Source of the DNA: Diprion similis
Taxonomy: Eukaryota > Arthropoda > Insecta > Hymenoptera > Diprionidae
Length of the DNA stretch: 64,000 bases
Direction of reading: 5' to 3'
Assembly (NCBI RefSeq): GCF_021155765.1
Contig: NC_060112.1
Coordinates: forward strand, 24,890,001-24,954,000
In this document: positions 35,357-46,800 of the stretch, in pieces
How the letters are laid out: each line of letters begins with the position of its first letter
Position numbering within the stretch: the stretch's first letter is position 1
Translations under genes and position numbers: made by a program
The notes under the pieces: generated by a model
Told to the model about the DNA's origin: nothing
The model's database searches: none
Seen by the model: only the letters and a program-made list of their open reading frames with translations

Positions 35357-36367
35357 TTACAAGTCCACCAAATCCATTTGTCTGAAGTATCGGGCGACCA
35401 GGCAGATGAACAAATTCAAAGCTGCAACATCTTTAGCGTTCTCCTCTGTCTAAAGGTACAATCCAAACATTATCCATCAAAACCTTATGACTCGAAATAT
35501 TTGCAAGTCTGTTTTAAAAGTAAATTTTACCATGTTAGCTCTGATTATCGAACATGCTCTAGCAAGCGAGCGTAAGCAGGAACACGTGTCTGGATTTAAA
35601 GGTAACTCGAGGGTAGCGAGTAGGGCATAAATCCAGCCCCCATACGGCTGCGAGATCAGACCTTTTTCTTCTACTGCTTCAACGAGATGTTCCAAGACCT
35701 GTTCGATCAGTGGCTGGTTCATGTTTAATACAAGTCCGAGCAACGGTCTCATGCTGCAGATGTACTCAAGCCAGGCAACCTGATCATCTGCGTCAGGCTG
35801 TAATTTGCACAAGAGTAAGTATAATCTAAAATTAGATGCGATCAGAGGTCAAATCTTACCAGAACAGTCTGTCGAAGCCTGCGGCGACCCTCAGCGTTTT
35901 GTAAATCATGTTTAATCCGGTCGATCTCTAATCTCACGGAGGAAAAATCTGCTAGTTGACACTGCTGCCAGTCCAGGGTTGGAACCATCGAAGCTGGAGC
36001 CTCGACACATCCTGCTAGCTGAGCAATTGTTCATTACTCATTTCACACACCATATAAATGATTGTTTTCGTCTGCTTGTTTTGGTTCAACGACTTACAGG
36101 CTTTACTGCCGCTGTGGGAGTCTTAATACGGGCCTTTAAATTCTCTGCCACAACCACGTCGTCGCACTGCTGCGCCTCAATTCTGTAAATATTTTACAAT
36201 TGCGGTGAATTGTTTTCGAGAAAAAGTTAGTGCGTTAAAAGGTGAAACAAGAATACCGACACCACACGTTTGATGTATTCCTCTCCTGAGGATGGAGGCA
36301 GCATAAGGTCGATTTCCGTGTCAAATTCGCCCACAAATAATGCAGGCTCTCTCAAAATATCTCCCAT
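35357..36367 (-). CDS. GEMIN2: Gemin2 (SMN complex subunit)
   Basis: Five coding exons on the minus strand: 36367-36261, 36182-36098, 36018-35860, 35797-35531 and 35449-35357. They give 236 residues. Recognisable family blocks are PPSSGEEYIKRVVIEAQQCDDVVVAE, GCVEAPASMVPTLDWQQCQ, IYALLATLELPLNP, CLRSLARACS and the terminal LNLFICLVARYFRQMDLVDL. Gemin2 binds SMN and clamps the five-member Sm ring during cytoplasmic assembly of spliceosomal snRNPs. The exon 1 donor needed to keep phase is GT|GTCGGT, a weak site, so this one boundary is less certain. The exon 3 start uses the upstream AG (ctcag), because the next AG leads to a stop. The family length is about 240-280 residues, so the gene looks complete. 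Confidence 0.92.
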
Positions 36368-36445
36368 CTTTTGAGGCGACTTGTAAAGTGAAAAAAATTT
36401 CGTCGCAATGCGTGCTAAGAATTTCGCCTTGTTGACATTTTTTTC

Positions 36446-36754
36446 CTAGGTTAGATCACGTTTGAATAACGCGAGCATAACACGAGTTCCACCATCCTTC
36501 AACGTATTATCAGTCGTCAGTTGCACGCGAGGAAAGACCGGAAACTCGATATGATTTTTCACGCTCTTGTTGTTATGGCAACGGATACAATCAACAGTGG
36601 CAGCAAAACTGGACAAACGCGTGACGGAAATCCCGGGAACTTCAAAAAAGTCTATGTAAAACGATAATCGTTGACTGAAGTATGTATATTCTTCAGACAA
36701 CGCGATAATCAACGTTTTTATTCGTAAATGATCATGGTGTATTATTTCCACCAT
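36446..36754 (-). CDS. Unrecognised 102-codon open frame upstream of Gemin2
   Basis: An ATG-started minus-strand frame of average composition, immediately upstream of Gemin2 on the same strand. No domain, signal peptide or repeat is apparent. It may be part of a Gemin2 leader or chance. I do not recognise the product. Confidence 0.15.
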   Translation of the reverse strand: MVEIIHHDHLRIKTLIIALSEEYTYFSQRLSFYIDFFEVPGISVTRLSSFAATVDCIRCHNNKSVKNHIEFPVFPRVQLTTDNTLKDGGTRVMLALFKRDLT

Positions 36755-37182
36755 TATTCTTTATATCGTCACGTTTTATTCATTACTCTGCGAATACAGA
36801 CATCACTGAGTGACTTACACATGATTAATCTTTCAACTTTTGGTGAGCATATACATCTTCATGTGTATTGTTATTTATTTTTTATTTTTTATTAAAATAC
36901 ATAGAATATGTACACTCGGTAGCCACAGTAGCGACTTATTTACAATAGAATGTGTGTGAAAAATTTGTAATTGTATGTTTGTCAGGACGCAATTCGAACG
37001 GCGCGGGCGTGTACTAAGCTAAAAATACTGATAAAAAAACATTTTTAATATTATTCTTCAAATTCAAATTAATTTTACGTGGATCAACATAATACGTATA
37101 AAATATTTATAGTATGTAGCGTAGTAGACGCTCCTAACAGAAATATCTTAATTGTAAACACAGCAAATTATTGATTGTGTAT

Positions 37183-37188
37183 TTTATT
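37183..37188 (-). terminator. Possible polyadenylation signal of the CPAP1-like gene
   Basis: AATAAA on the minus strand about 215 nt past the stop codon. Other AATAAA hexamers occur farther downstream, so this is tentative. Confidence 0.4.
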
Positions 37189-37403
37189 GTATTGATCGTC
37201 AGATATGATATCTGGACAAAAAATATGTATCATAAACAACGCGCAGTTTCGTTTGTCCGTGAAAGGGTGATATTCGCAATCTCAAATACATACGTATGAA
37301 TCCCCATACGTACGAATAGATCGAACAAGACTGTATCATGGATTGAAAAATCTGCGTCCAACTATTTTTTCCCGCAAGCATTACACAACCCGTATTATAA
37401 ATT

Positions 37404-40400
37404 TCAATTTCGTGCTACTTTCGCAGTGTCCCTTGAGCCGGTAACTTGTTCCAGATCAACACCGTCGTATTCCAAAGCTCCAGCGTTGTCATAGTAAGCG
37501 TAATCGTAGTCATTCTTCTTTTCCGTCTTCGACTTTGCCGTGGCAGATTCTTGACGCCGGTCAACAGACCTCGTCGTGGAAGTAAACGGCCTTGGTGTCG
37601 CACTGACGAAACTTCCAGTTCTTGAATTCGGCGTCGTTTGCGAAGCGTAATTGGTCGCTGTAGCCGCCGATGGCCTCTGAGTGGTTGGGTTATTGTAGAC
37701 AGTCCTCCTAAAACAGATCAAGTCGAGTTAGAAATTGTCGATAAACAGGTATAAATAAAATCCTATTCCTGCACCTTCAATGAGAAAAATCACCTACCTC
37801 GGAACCGGAGTCGTCGCGCTCAGCGTGACGGGGCTCTCCGCGAGCTTGTTGACACTGGCGGGGCTGAATCCGTTGACGGGTGCCGTTCTTCCGCTCTGAT
37901 CGAAGCTTTCGAAGCTCTTGGTACTTCCGTCGAAATTCGTCTTAGTCTCATAGTTGTTGTACTGCGTCACCACCTTCTTCGGGGCTTTCGTAGCCGCTTC
38001 GCGGTTATACTGTCCACTGTTATCGTTGGACCTCGAAGTGTCGTAGGTCTGCTCCGTCTGCTGAGTGTTCCTTTCGCGGTACTGGCCACTGTTCGTTGTT
38101 CTGGCGCTTTCGTACTGCCCGGTGTACTGGTCGTTTCCTCGATTGGTCACCTGGCTTTGGGTATTGGTATTGCCGATGGTAGCCTGTTTATTGGTAACAG
38201 GACTATAGGTCGTCGGGATGTAGCTACTGCCTGCGAAGTTATTGGCGAACCTCTGCGTGGTTTGAGTAAAGTCTTGCTGTCTGGTGGTCTGAACTTTGTT
38301 CACAGCCTGGGGCTCGCTGGTTCTCGGGGTGACCGAGTAGTCGTCGTAAAAGGTGGACGCGAAAGTCGAGGTCTGGAAGGTGGTGCTACCGGTGTTCGCC
38401 GTTCTCTGAATGGTGTTGTAGTTTTTTTGATGGTAACCGGTGTAGTCAGTCGCCTGGAAGCTCGTGCTGGGTCTCAGAGTCGTCGGTTGTGTCGAGAATT
38501 GGTTGAACTGGTTGGTGAAAGTTGGGACGCTTTGCTCGGCGGGCTTCTTAATCTTGGTGGCAACGTTCGCCGCGAAGTCCGTCGACCTCACAGTCGTCGT
38601 GACTGCAGGAGTTTGGTCGAAGGCTGTGCTTCCGTAGTTTGTGGCCTGCTGATTGGTTGCACCGAATTTGGTGCTGTCGAAGTTACCAAAGCCCCCCGCA
38701 GTTTGCTGGTTGTTGTTGTTGTTGTAATTGCTGCCTTGGAACGCGTTCGTCGTCGTAGGTTTGAAGGTCGACGACGGTGTGTTGTAGTTTCTGTTCTGGT
38801 TATTCCGGGGGTAATTGTTGGTCTGTGAGATATAAGGCCGGGCTGACGAAGACGTGGGATAATTGTTGGTCTGTTCGACGTAAGGCCGGGCTGACGAGGA
38901 GGTGGGATAATTGTTGGTCTGTGTTTGCCTCTGGTTGAAGTTGTTGTAGTTATTGTTTCTCTGCTGGTTGTAGTTACCGTTGTTCTGGTTGTTATTTCTC
39001 TGGTTGTAGCTATTACCGCTGTTCTGGTTGTTGTTTCTGTTCTGATTCTCGAACGTTGCCGACGGTCTGGCGGTCGTCGGTGTGATAATGTTAGTGTTGC
39101 TGTTGAACTGTTGCTTCCTCGCGACTTTTCTCACTCCCGATTGCCTCCTTGGTTCGGCCTGGCTCTGTTCTGGTTCGCGGTAAACCTTCTCGCTGTCGTA
39201 ATCGTCCTCCTTGCCGTTGTTCCGGTTGTTGAAGAAATTGCTGCTGCTGCTTCCCCTCAGAATGTCGCGGTTGTTGTTGTTGTTGTTGTTGCTGTTCGTG
39301 TTCGTGCTAGGGGCAACCCTGTTCAAATTGTTAACCGACGATCTCACCGGGTCGCTAGACTCGCTGCGCTGCAGGTGATCCAGCGGCTCTAGATCGTTTT
39401 GTGCTCCGTCATAGCGCCGCGATTCAAGTCCAGATCCCAGTCTGTACAGATCGAAATTGTCGCTCGCGTAGTAGAGAGTCGCTGCCTCGCAGTCCACGTC
39501 GTACCAATCCGCACAGGTTTGGCTCTCCTGGTCGAAAGCGGTATCATTGGGACACAAAAACCTGTCGGTAGAATATGGAAGATCGTTTTATTGCGCCTTA
39601 CCCACCCTTCCGAACGCTGAAAAATTATTACCTCAAATTCATCAAGTACTTACCGGTAGTCCTGGACACTTCCGGCTACCGAAACGCAGACGTGAAATAG
39701 CTGGCAGTCAGTCTCTGGGTCGGCGTAGTAGCTGCCAATGATTTTATGATGGCATGTGAATGACGTGTCTGGCATTAATTGCTGCGAATATCTAGGCGCG
39801 GGTCTCTGTAGCCCTAATACGCATCCCCATAATATTCCCACTGAAAATTTCAAACGGCATTTTATTTGTTTTAATTCGATTACTTATTTCTTGTTTTTTT
39901 TTTCTTTAGTTCAAATGCATTGTTGACTAATTGCACCATTTTCGGTTTAAGTAAATTTGAACGATAAGACAGATTCAACGATATATCGTCTTGAACGTTT
40001 TCGCATTCATTTCTTGACCGATATTTTTTAATACTATAAGAATAAGAGTGACAATTGATTGAATCCAGAATCGAACTTAAGAATTTTTGTGTTTCGTGAT
40101 GTTATGTGAAATCCGTGACTCGCCTGCAGGATTTCTGTTCCAATGGAAAGACTTCTTCTCTCTAAAACTCATTAGCGTAAATACCCGATCGGGGCTAAAG
40201 ATGGGTTATAATTTAAGGATATTTCATTTACTCTCGACGGGTCTTAATTAATAGCTGCACAAGCGATTTGCATGCAGGCTGCATTGCGTATAATGCATCG
40301 TGCTGTGCGATATGAAAGAAAATATTGCAGCGAAGCGAGACCGAAGATAGAGTATGTACTGAATATAGCGATACGATCTAATTGTTTGCGGTGCAAATAT

Positions 40401-41091
40401 ACAACGTGCGTACGTCTCGTGCAGTTTAAATGCTTTCTGGGCTGTCTGGTGCACTTGCGGTTTTTGCGCGAGGTGCGCGCGCGCGATATTCAAGATCTCA
40501 CGAATGCAGATAAGCCTTTCTAAATTAGAATCTGCATAACGGGTGAGATATTCACGCAATCGGCTTTCGCGTTTCTATTAAACCTTGGACGTTACGCTGT
40601 TAAACAAAATTCAAAAATCCTCTATAACCACCCGAAATTAGCAATCGAAAGTGATTTCGGAGGAGACAAAAATTACGCTGAAGGTATGCGGAATCGGAAT
40701 ACGTAATTCGTATTTTCAAGGTATTCGAAAAAGGCGGAACTCGGCGTTGGTATAATTGATTTTATGACACTACGATATACGATACTTTCTGCGGTGAAAA
40801 GTACGGCTTAAACCGGTTTTAATTATGCGTAAACACGACGAGTCGTTTCGTTTTTTGAATTTCGTAATCACCTGCCGCGTTGTAACAACCGCGCGGTACG
40901 ACGAATGTGCGAATTGAAAATGAAAGTAACGTTCTTTCTGCATAATATTCGTTACTTCACCGCGTATTTGTTGAACCGTTTGACACGGTGATAGGTGAGA
41001 AAATATCCGAGCAATGCAGTCCAAATTTTAATTTTCCAAAAATTATGCTATACTAACCGAAAAAAATGGTGAAGATTCGTTGATCCGCCAT
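37404..41091 (-). CDS. Secreted CPAP1-like chitin-binding protein with long Q/N/T/S-rich tail
   Basis: Four coding exons on the minus strand keep phase: 41091-41058, 39840-39654, 39561-37798 and 37707-37404. They give 762 residues. Residues 1-21 are a signal peptide (MADQRIFTIFFVGILWGCVLG), split after codon 11 by a 1.2 kb intron. One chitin-binding type 2 (CBM14, peritrophin-A) domain spans about residues 41-98, with cysteines at 41, 57, 63, 77, 90 and 98 and the motif YYADPETDCQLFHVC. The remaining about 660 residues are low-complexity, rich in Asn, Gln, Thr, Ser and Tyr. A 16-residue unit beginning QTNNYPTSSSARPY is tandemly repeated (about 38820-38930), and there are poly-Asn runs. A single CBM14 domain plus signal peptide fits the CPAP1 class of extracellular cuticle or apical-matrix proteins. 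The tail is likely disordered and heavily O-glycosylated (inference). Subgroup not assigned. Confidence 0.85.
41058..41091 (-). other. Signal-peptide first coding exon of the CPAP1-like gene
   Basis: Listed separately because it is only 34 nt. ATG GCG GAT CAA begins it, and TTCG|gttagt ends it in phase 1. It joins tttcag|TGGGAATA at 39840 to complete the hydrophobic signal sequence. Confidence 0.75.
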
Positions 41092-41687
41092 CGCAGTCGA
41101 TCGACCGGCTGCACCTTGACCGTTTACAGTATTTATTCTCGAAGGATGTTTTCAGCCGAAGGATGCGTTTTTACCCGATTCGATTTCTGTATAGCGCACT
41201 GCAAGAACACGTACTCTCGACGAATCGGAGACGATAATGAAAAAACGAAATCGCGGTTGAGCACTCGGTCTCTAATGGAGTGGCTTGACTGCTCGTACGG
41301 GACTCGGGGTTGGAACTGAAGCGGCTGACCCCATCAACTCGATCCCCTGAAGAAGCGTCTTGTCCCATCCACGCGAGCATCCAATCCGAGAGAAGGGATT
41401 TCTGTCTATTTTACTCGTAGCTTCTCCTGCTGCTGCTGCTGCTGCTGCAGACGTAACGAACGATTACGTCACTCGGGTAAGTCGCTTTGAGCGCCGTTGA
41501 CCGATTCGAGAAAGGGATTTTGTGCCCCCGGTTATTCTCCTCGGACTTATGGAAGGAGTATGAAGATCCTCGGCGCAGGCATTCTGCGAAAGTATTGAAA
41601 AGAGGACCGATCTCTGTGTAAACAGAAATGTTGATTCAGTAATAACGCTGGAATTTTTCAGGACTCTTCCTTTGTCCTAATGTATAT

Positions 41688-42350
41688 GGGGCATTCCACG
41701 CCAACTCAATACACGGTTGACCATGATATTTTTTCATTTCATCAATGAATTTTCCGACGTTAGTACCACCCCTGAAGAGCTTCCAAACAAAATTTTTATC
41801 TTTTTTAATCACCTGTCTTTACCTTATGACTTTTTAAACCCATCTCAAAAACATCTAAATTGATTTTTACGAAACAAGAAAGAAAAATATTTGGTTTCTG
41901 AAATGAATAATTTTTACGTAAGATTCAAAGTGGGAGCTCGTTTTTTTCTTCTTTTTTTTTTTACTATTTTTTCTATTTTCATATTACCTGTTCAAAATCT
42001 ATTATAATACATACTGCGTCTCTGATTTGACTAATGATTTTTTAAAATTTTTCTCTAGTTCTCAAATACTCACGATTTTTTTTCAAAATTTTATCACGTA
42101 TTTTGAACAGGTATGAAAATAGAAAAAAAACAGGTTCCATTCTGCATCTTGCAATGAATATCTTTAATTTTGGAAACCAAATGTTTTTTCTCGTTTCGTA
42201 AAAATCTATTTGGATGTTTTTGAGACGAGTGATTAGAAAATTTAGTTTGGAAGCTCTTCAGGGGTCATCTGACGTCGAAAAAATCCTTGGTGAAATTCAA
42301 AAACGTCATGGTCAGCCGTTTACTATGAGTTATCGTGGAATACCTCATAT
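41688..42350. mobile_element. Long inverted-repeat element with GGGGCATTCCACG ends
   Basis: The left end GGGGCATTCCACG and the reverse complement of the right end GAGGTATTCCACG lead into arms of more than 200 bp. These share ggctgaccatgac/ggttgaccatgat, cctgaagagcttccaaac, aaaaacatc, tttttacgaaac and ttggtttc. The inner arms also share ttgaacaggt and cacgatttt-type blocks around a centre near 42030. The element is about 660 bp with no transposase frame, so it is non-autonomous. Flanking direct repeats are not clear. Confidence 0.7.
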
Positions 42351-43855
42351 TCATCTCCTCTTCCTCGCTCTTCCTTTTACGACGTTCGAGTTAAAAACCT
42401 TAACGTAAATTCACAGTTTTAAAATATTACGATGAATTTGAAGATTCTCACTTTTCAAAGTGAGAATCAATTTGTTTTTCTCCATTATGGTTTTTTGAAA
42501 TCCAGAAAAAATGTAAAGTTCAACTAAAAATGCATCCTTACATCAACGCTACGAGTTTCTACCTCATTTCATTCTCATGAAATCAAACGACTCTCGTATA
42601 AATTAACGGGCCCTTAATTGTACAAATTTTTTTTTTTTTGAACACGCAATTAAATACCGACAGAATATTGGCGTATCATAACTGTCCTCGATTCTTCAAA
42701 GACTTCGAAAACTTGTGGCATTACATGCGGTTCATGGGCATAAAATCCATCTAATTGTATACAAAAAAGGTACCTTGCATCGTTAAAAGAAACCTATGAT
42801 TACACCTGTATTATTGCTACAACAGTCTTCTATTCAACTTTGTTTTTTTTTTTTCTTGTAAAAAAAAGACAGGAAGAATTGGTTGGCTAGAACAGATCCT
42901 AATAATTATTCACTAATCCTCGTACATTCTCGACTCACGATAACTCACGTTCAAATATATGTTAAAATTTATATGGAAAAATTTCATCGGACAATAATCA
43001 GAGACACCTCAATGAATTTTTTTCCTCTCTTTAAGATCCTGGATGCGTTTCGTTAGCGCGTTTCGAAACCAGTTTAAACGCTTTAGTTGACTGTCAATGC
43101 GCTATCGGGACGTGGAACGTTGATCTCAGCTTGCTCAACACTGTCTAATTGTAAGTAGACATATTTAAAAGATTTTCTTTTTAATCTTATGATTCTTTTT
43201 CTTTGGACGACCGTCACCCTTGATGCTTGGATGGACCGGTATTTTAGCCTCTGCTGGCCCGGCTGCTCGAGCTCGATTACACATCGTTATCTTACAGGTA
43301 GCGTGCTTGCGTAGCACCTCTTTTGAATATAAAATTTCCTATAAGAAGATAGGAATTTATTTAATCTATGCACGAACAAGCAAAACATATCATTAACTTG
43401 CGCTACGTAATCAATATAAAATTCTCCGATTGATTTCCAATGCTTAACTGTTGTTTTTGCAAACTCTGTACGATAATGTAACATTTGCCTTCTTCACTTT
43501 GTCCATGCAATGCTAAGTTTAATGCCTGTAGCACGCATACGATGTGAAGACACACGGTGAGTTTCTTTTTTCTATATAGTTAGCCGTTTTTCGTAATTTC
43601 TAATTTACCAATTAAGACGTCTTTCTTATTTCTTTCCTCTCACTAAACAATCTAACAAACTGCATGAGAGACAAGTTTTTTGTCGGAAATCCAGTGAGGT
43701 AATAATAAAGCGAAACAATCATATCGTACACCTTAATTAAGGATGTGTCAGGTGCCTGTACAGTCCGTTAAAAATACCGCCAAAACAGAACGATTAAGAA
43801 ACACAAGTTTCATAACTTCTGACAAGTTTTACCAAAAAACTATCATCACGGTATA

Positions 43856-43880
43856 AAAAAAAAAAAAAAAAAAAAAAAAA
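43856..43880. repeat. Poly-A homopolymer tract
   Basis: About 25 consecutive A residues on the plus strand in the gene-poor interval. Confidence 0.85.
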
Positions 43881-46800
43881 TCAACATAAATCTACATTCG
43901 TTTAGTATATTAACCAAAATAATTTTTCATTCGCATATTTAGTTCGAATTAAAAAGATGAAGGTACTGTGAGTAAAAATTGGAAGTTGCGACGAAATGGA
44001 ATACGATAATCAGGCCAATCGTCGAAAGGCCAAGGAAAACACGATGCGATGATCAGCGATATTTTGGTCACGACTCGTCATTATACAGTATATGTATACC
44101 TTATACCACAACCTGTAACGAAACATTGGAATCGTGTTCTCCGCACCGCGTGATATAAATTATAAACGATAATCGTGCAGGCAGGTATATATAATAACAA
44201 CGAGGATGCTCAGCACCGGCAAATTTGGATGTACGATTCATCTTCATCGGCGGCGGGGTCGGATCAAGGTCGTCGATTGTGGGAACGAGACGTTGCAGGA
44301 TCTCGTACAAGGAGAAACCGCGATCGTTAAATCATTTGGGAAAAAATCAGCCTTGGACTCGGATATCCCGGATATCCATGGACGATGAACGCAGTCCGGC
44401 GACCCTCTTCCACCTCTCTTTACTACGTCGATAATCCTGAATCCTCCGTTTCGCAATTCCGTAATTCCGGAATCAGGGTAAGTAGGAATGGCGAACCGAT
44501 TCCATGTCCCATAGGAACTCTAATCGCAGCTTTTAATCGCACGTCTAGACTCACGCGCTGAGGTATCCGCATCGCATCGTCTCCCCATATTATCGCGGTG
44601 AGGCTACACCAAAGGAATCTTCTCAGCCTTGGAGGGCGAAAGTTGTCTTCGGAACTCGAGACTTGGTTCACTCCGTCTTTTACTATGGAGAAGAAGAAGC
44701 ACCTATGATACGTAACACCGGTGTTCCACATTGATTCCGAGTCTCTTTACTTCCGTGCGCAGCCGTCGCTGTATAATGCAACCAAGAAAATATGCACCTT
44801 ATGTATAGTCGGATAAATTGTTCCTTATCGGGAATCCCGTTCACCCAGATCGAAAAATCGGATAGTAGCATATCACCACATGTTCTTAACTAGATCTGCC
44901 ATTACTTACGTATATATATAGCAGATATCTACTTGCAATCCGTTTCGTAAACCTATTTTTTATCGTTTCTATACTATGTATTTATCAATCGTTAATGCAA
45001 TATATTCACGGAGATATTTTCTCCTCGTATTTAAATGTCGTCGTTTACGCAATGCAAGACTCGTCTATGTGTATATATATAGCTACAAATAATATACAGG
45101 GTATAATTATCAAGATCCTTAACATGAAACTTGGATACATTGGTATTGTAATACAAAGGTATAATAGACGCTAAATAGAAATAATTTTGTTGATTGTGAA
45201 GTTGATTTTCGGCAATGTATTTCTACATCGTTTTACATGTAGTTTTTTTTTTTGTTGTGTCAGAGACCGGATCATCAATACCTGGTAGAAAATGTGTTGG
45301 ATGTTTAGGTTTTATGCATAGAGAATCGCGCTGCTCATCTCCAAGCTTGAGACCTCAGAACTTGAATCGGGATTCTTGAAGTCGGAATGCTGTTGGTTCA
45401 CTTCGTCTCTTTCACGCACATTATTTTTACCCTTTCAAACTCGTGTCAGTATAGACAAGCGGATGAACCTGTTCATGATTTTTCTAATTGATCGATCGTT
45501 TTTGATACGTGATAATATTCCGTTAGAAACGCAAAGTGCGGCAATGATTCTCGGATATCGTTAGAAGGGGCGTCGAAATGCGGTGTCAAAAATTGAATCC
45601 ACCGCGTCAGTAAATTTCTTTTTCTTTAAAGTTCAATCCGAGAGAGCAATGAACCTGCTGATCGGAGGCCTCGAGTATAGCTGCACAATTTAATCATTGT
45701 ATACAGGTATAATATCGTGCCGGCTTAAACGCGACGAGAGAAAGCTCCAGTTTTTGACATACATTCTATACCTATGTGGAGAAAAATTTGTCGTGCAGAA
45801 TGTAGGCCGTATTTGCACATTGCTGTCTTAGGTAAGATCTTCCTCTCGCCATATTTGCACTCATCCTTAATTCAGACTTGATTTAGATAATTGTCTAGGG
45901 GTATTAATATGTGTCTTGATTCCACACCGTAAAATGCTTCAATTATACATGCAACCACAGATTGTATCATTGGTTTAATTATACAGTGTCCAGATATTAC
46001 GTTCACTAGAACACGAAATTCTGGTTGGAATGTTGGGTACTTAAAAAACTTTGTAGTAGTTTCTCGGTCGCGGTTATATAAACAAACCACCATACTTGTA
46101 AATTTGAAACGTTAAAATTTTTCGCACGAAATAGCGAAGGTCAGTTGTTTGTACAACTCAACTCAAGAGTTTCTAGAGAAACGAATGTAGGATATGTGAC
46201 AACCCACTGATCATGTCACAGGTTGCAAGGGAAAAATCAAAATGGCCGCCATTGACTCGCTTGCGATTTCTTTTCGACTGTACAAGCATTTTCCTGACTA
46301 AGATATTATCGAGAGGTATGTGCTGTGAAAAAAAATGATGGCAAGAATAGTTGAGCTATGATTTCATGTTCGAAGACAGCTCAAGGTTCGAGAATCCAGC
46401 CTGTGAAATTTCGTATAACTCGGGAATCCATCTTATCCTATTCAGATTACTTTTACGATCACTCAGGACAGATTAATAGTTTCAACTATTTCTAATGTTT
46501 TCGCCACATTCCTATATCTTAAAAAATAGGCATGCGATGCCAAGACTCGAGTTCATAATCTACGGGGTTCGTGCAGTAAGGCTGCAGGGATATGTTACCT
46601 AAGCGGATGCAAAAAGGTGCTAAGCGTATGCGAATGAAATATCTAGTCGGTGTAATACCACCGTACACGCGTGATCTGTAATAAAAAAAAAAAAAAGGAA
46701 GGGAATGAGATATATAGGTACAGCTGTAAAAGTACACGATACTCTTCCGTTGCTGCCGCCACCCAGCCTTGAAATATCGCTAATAAAGAGTTGAAATCTC

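Noticed and set aside
38157-39392. Two long plus-strand open frames (223 and 155 codons) opposite the CPAP1-like exon
   Set aside because: They are antisense shadows. The sense strand is rich in Asn, Gln, Thr and Ser codons whose complements rarely form stops, giving Val/Leu-rich nonsense peptides without family features.
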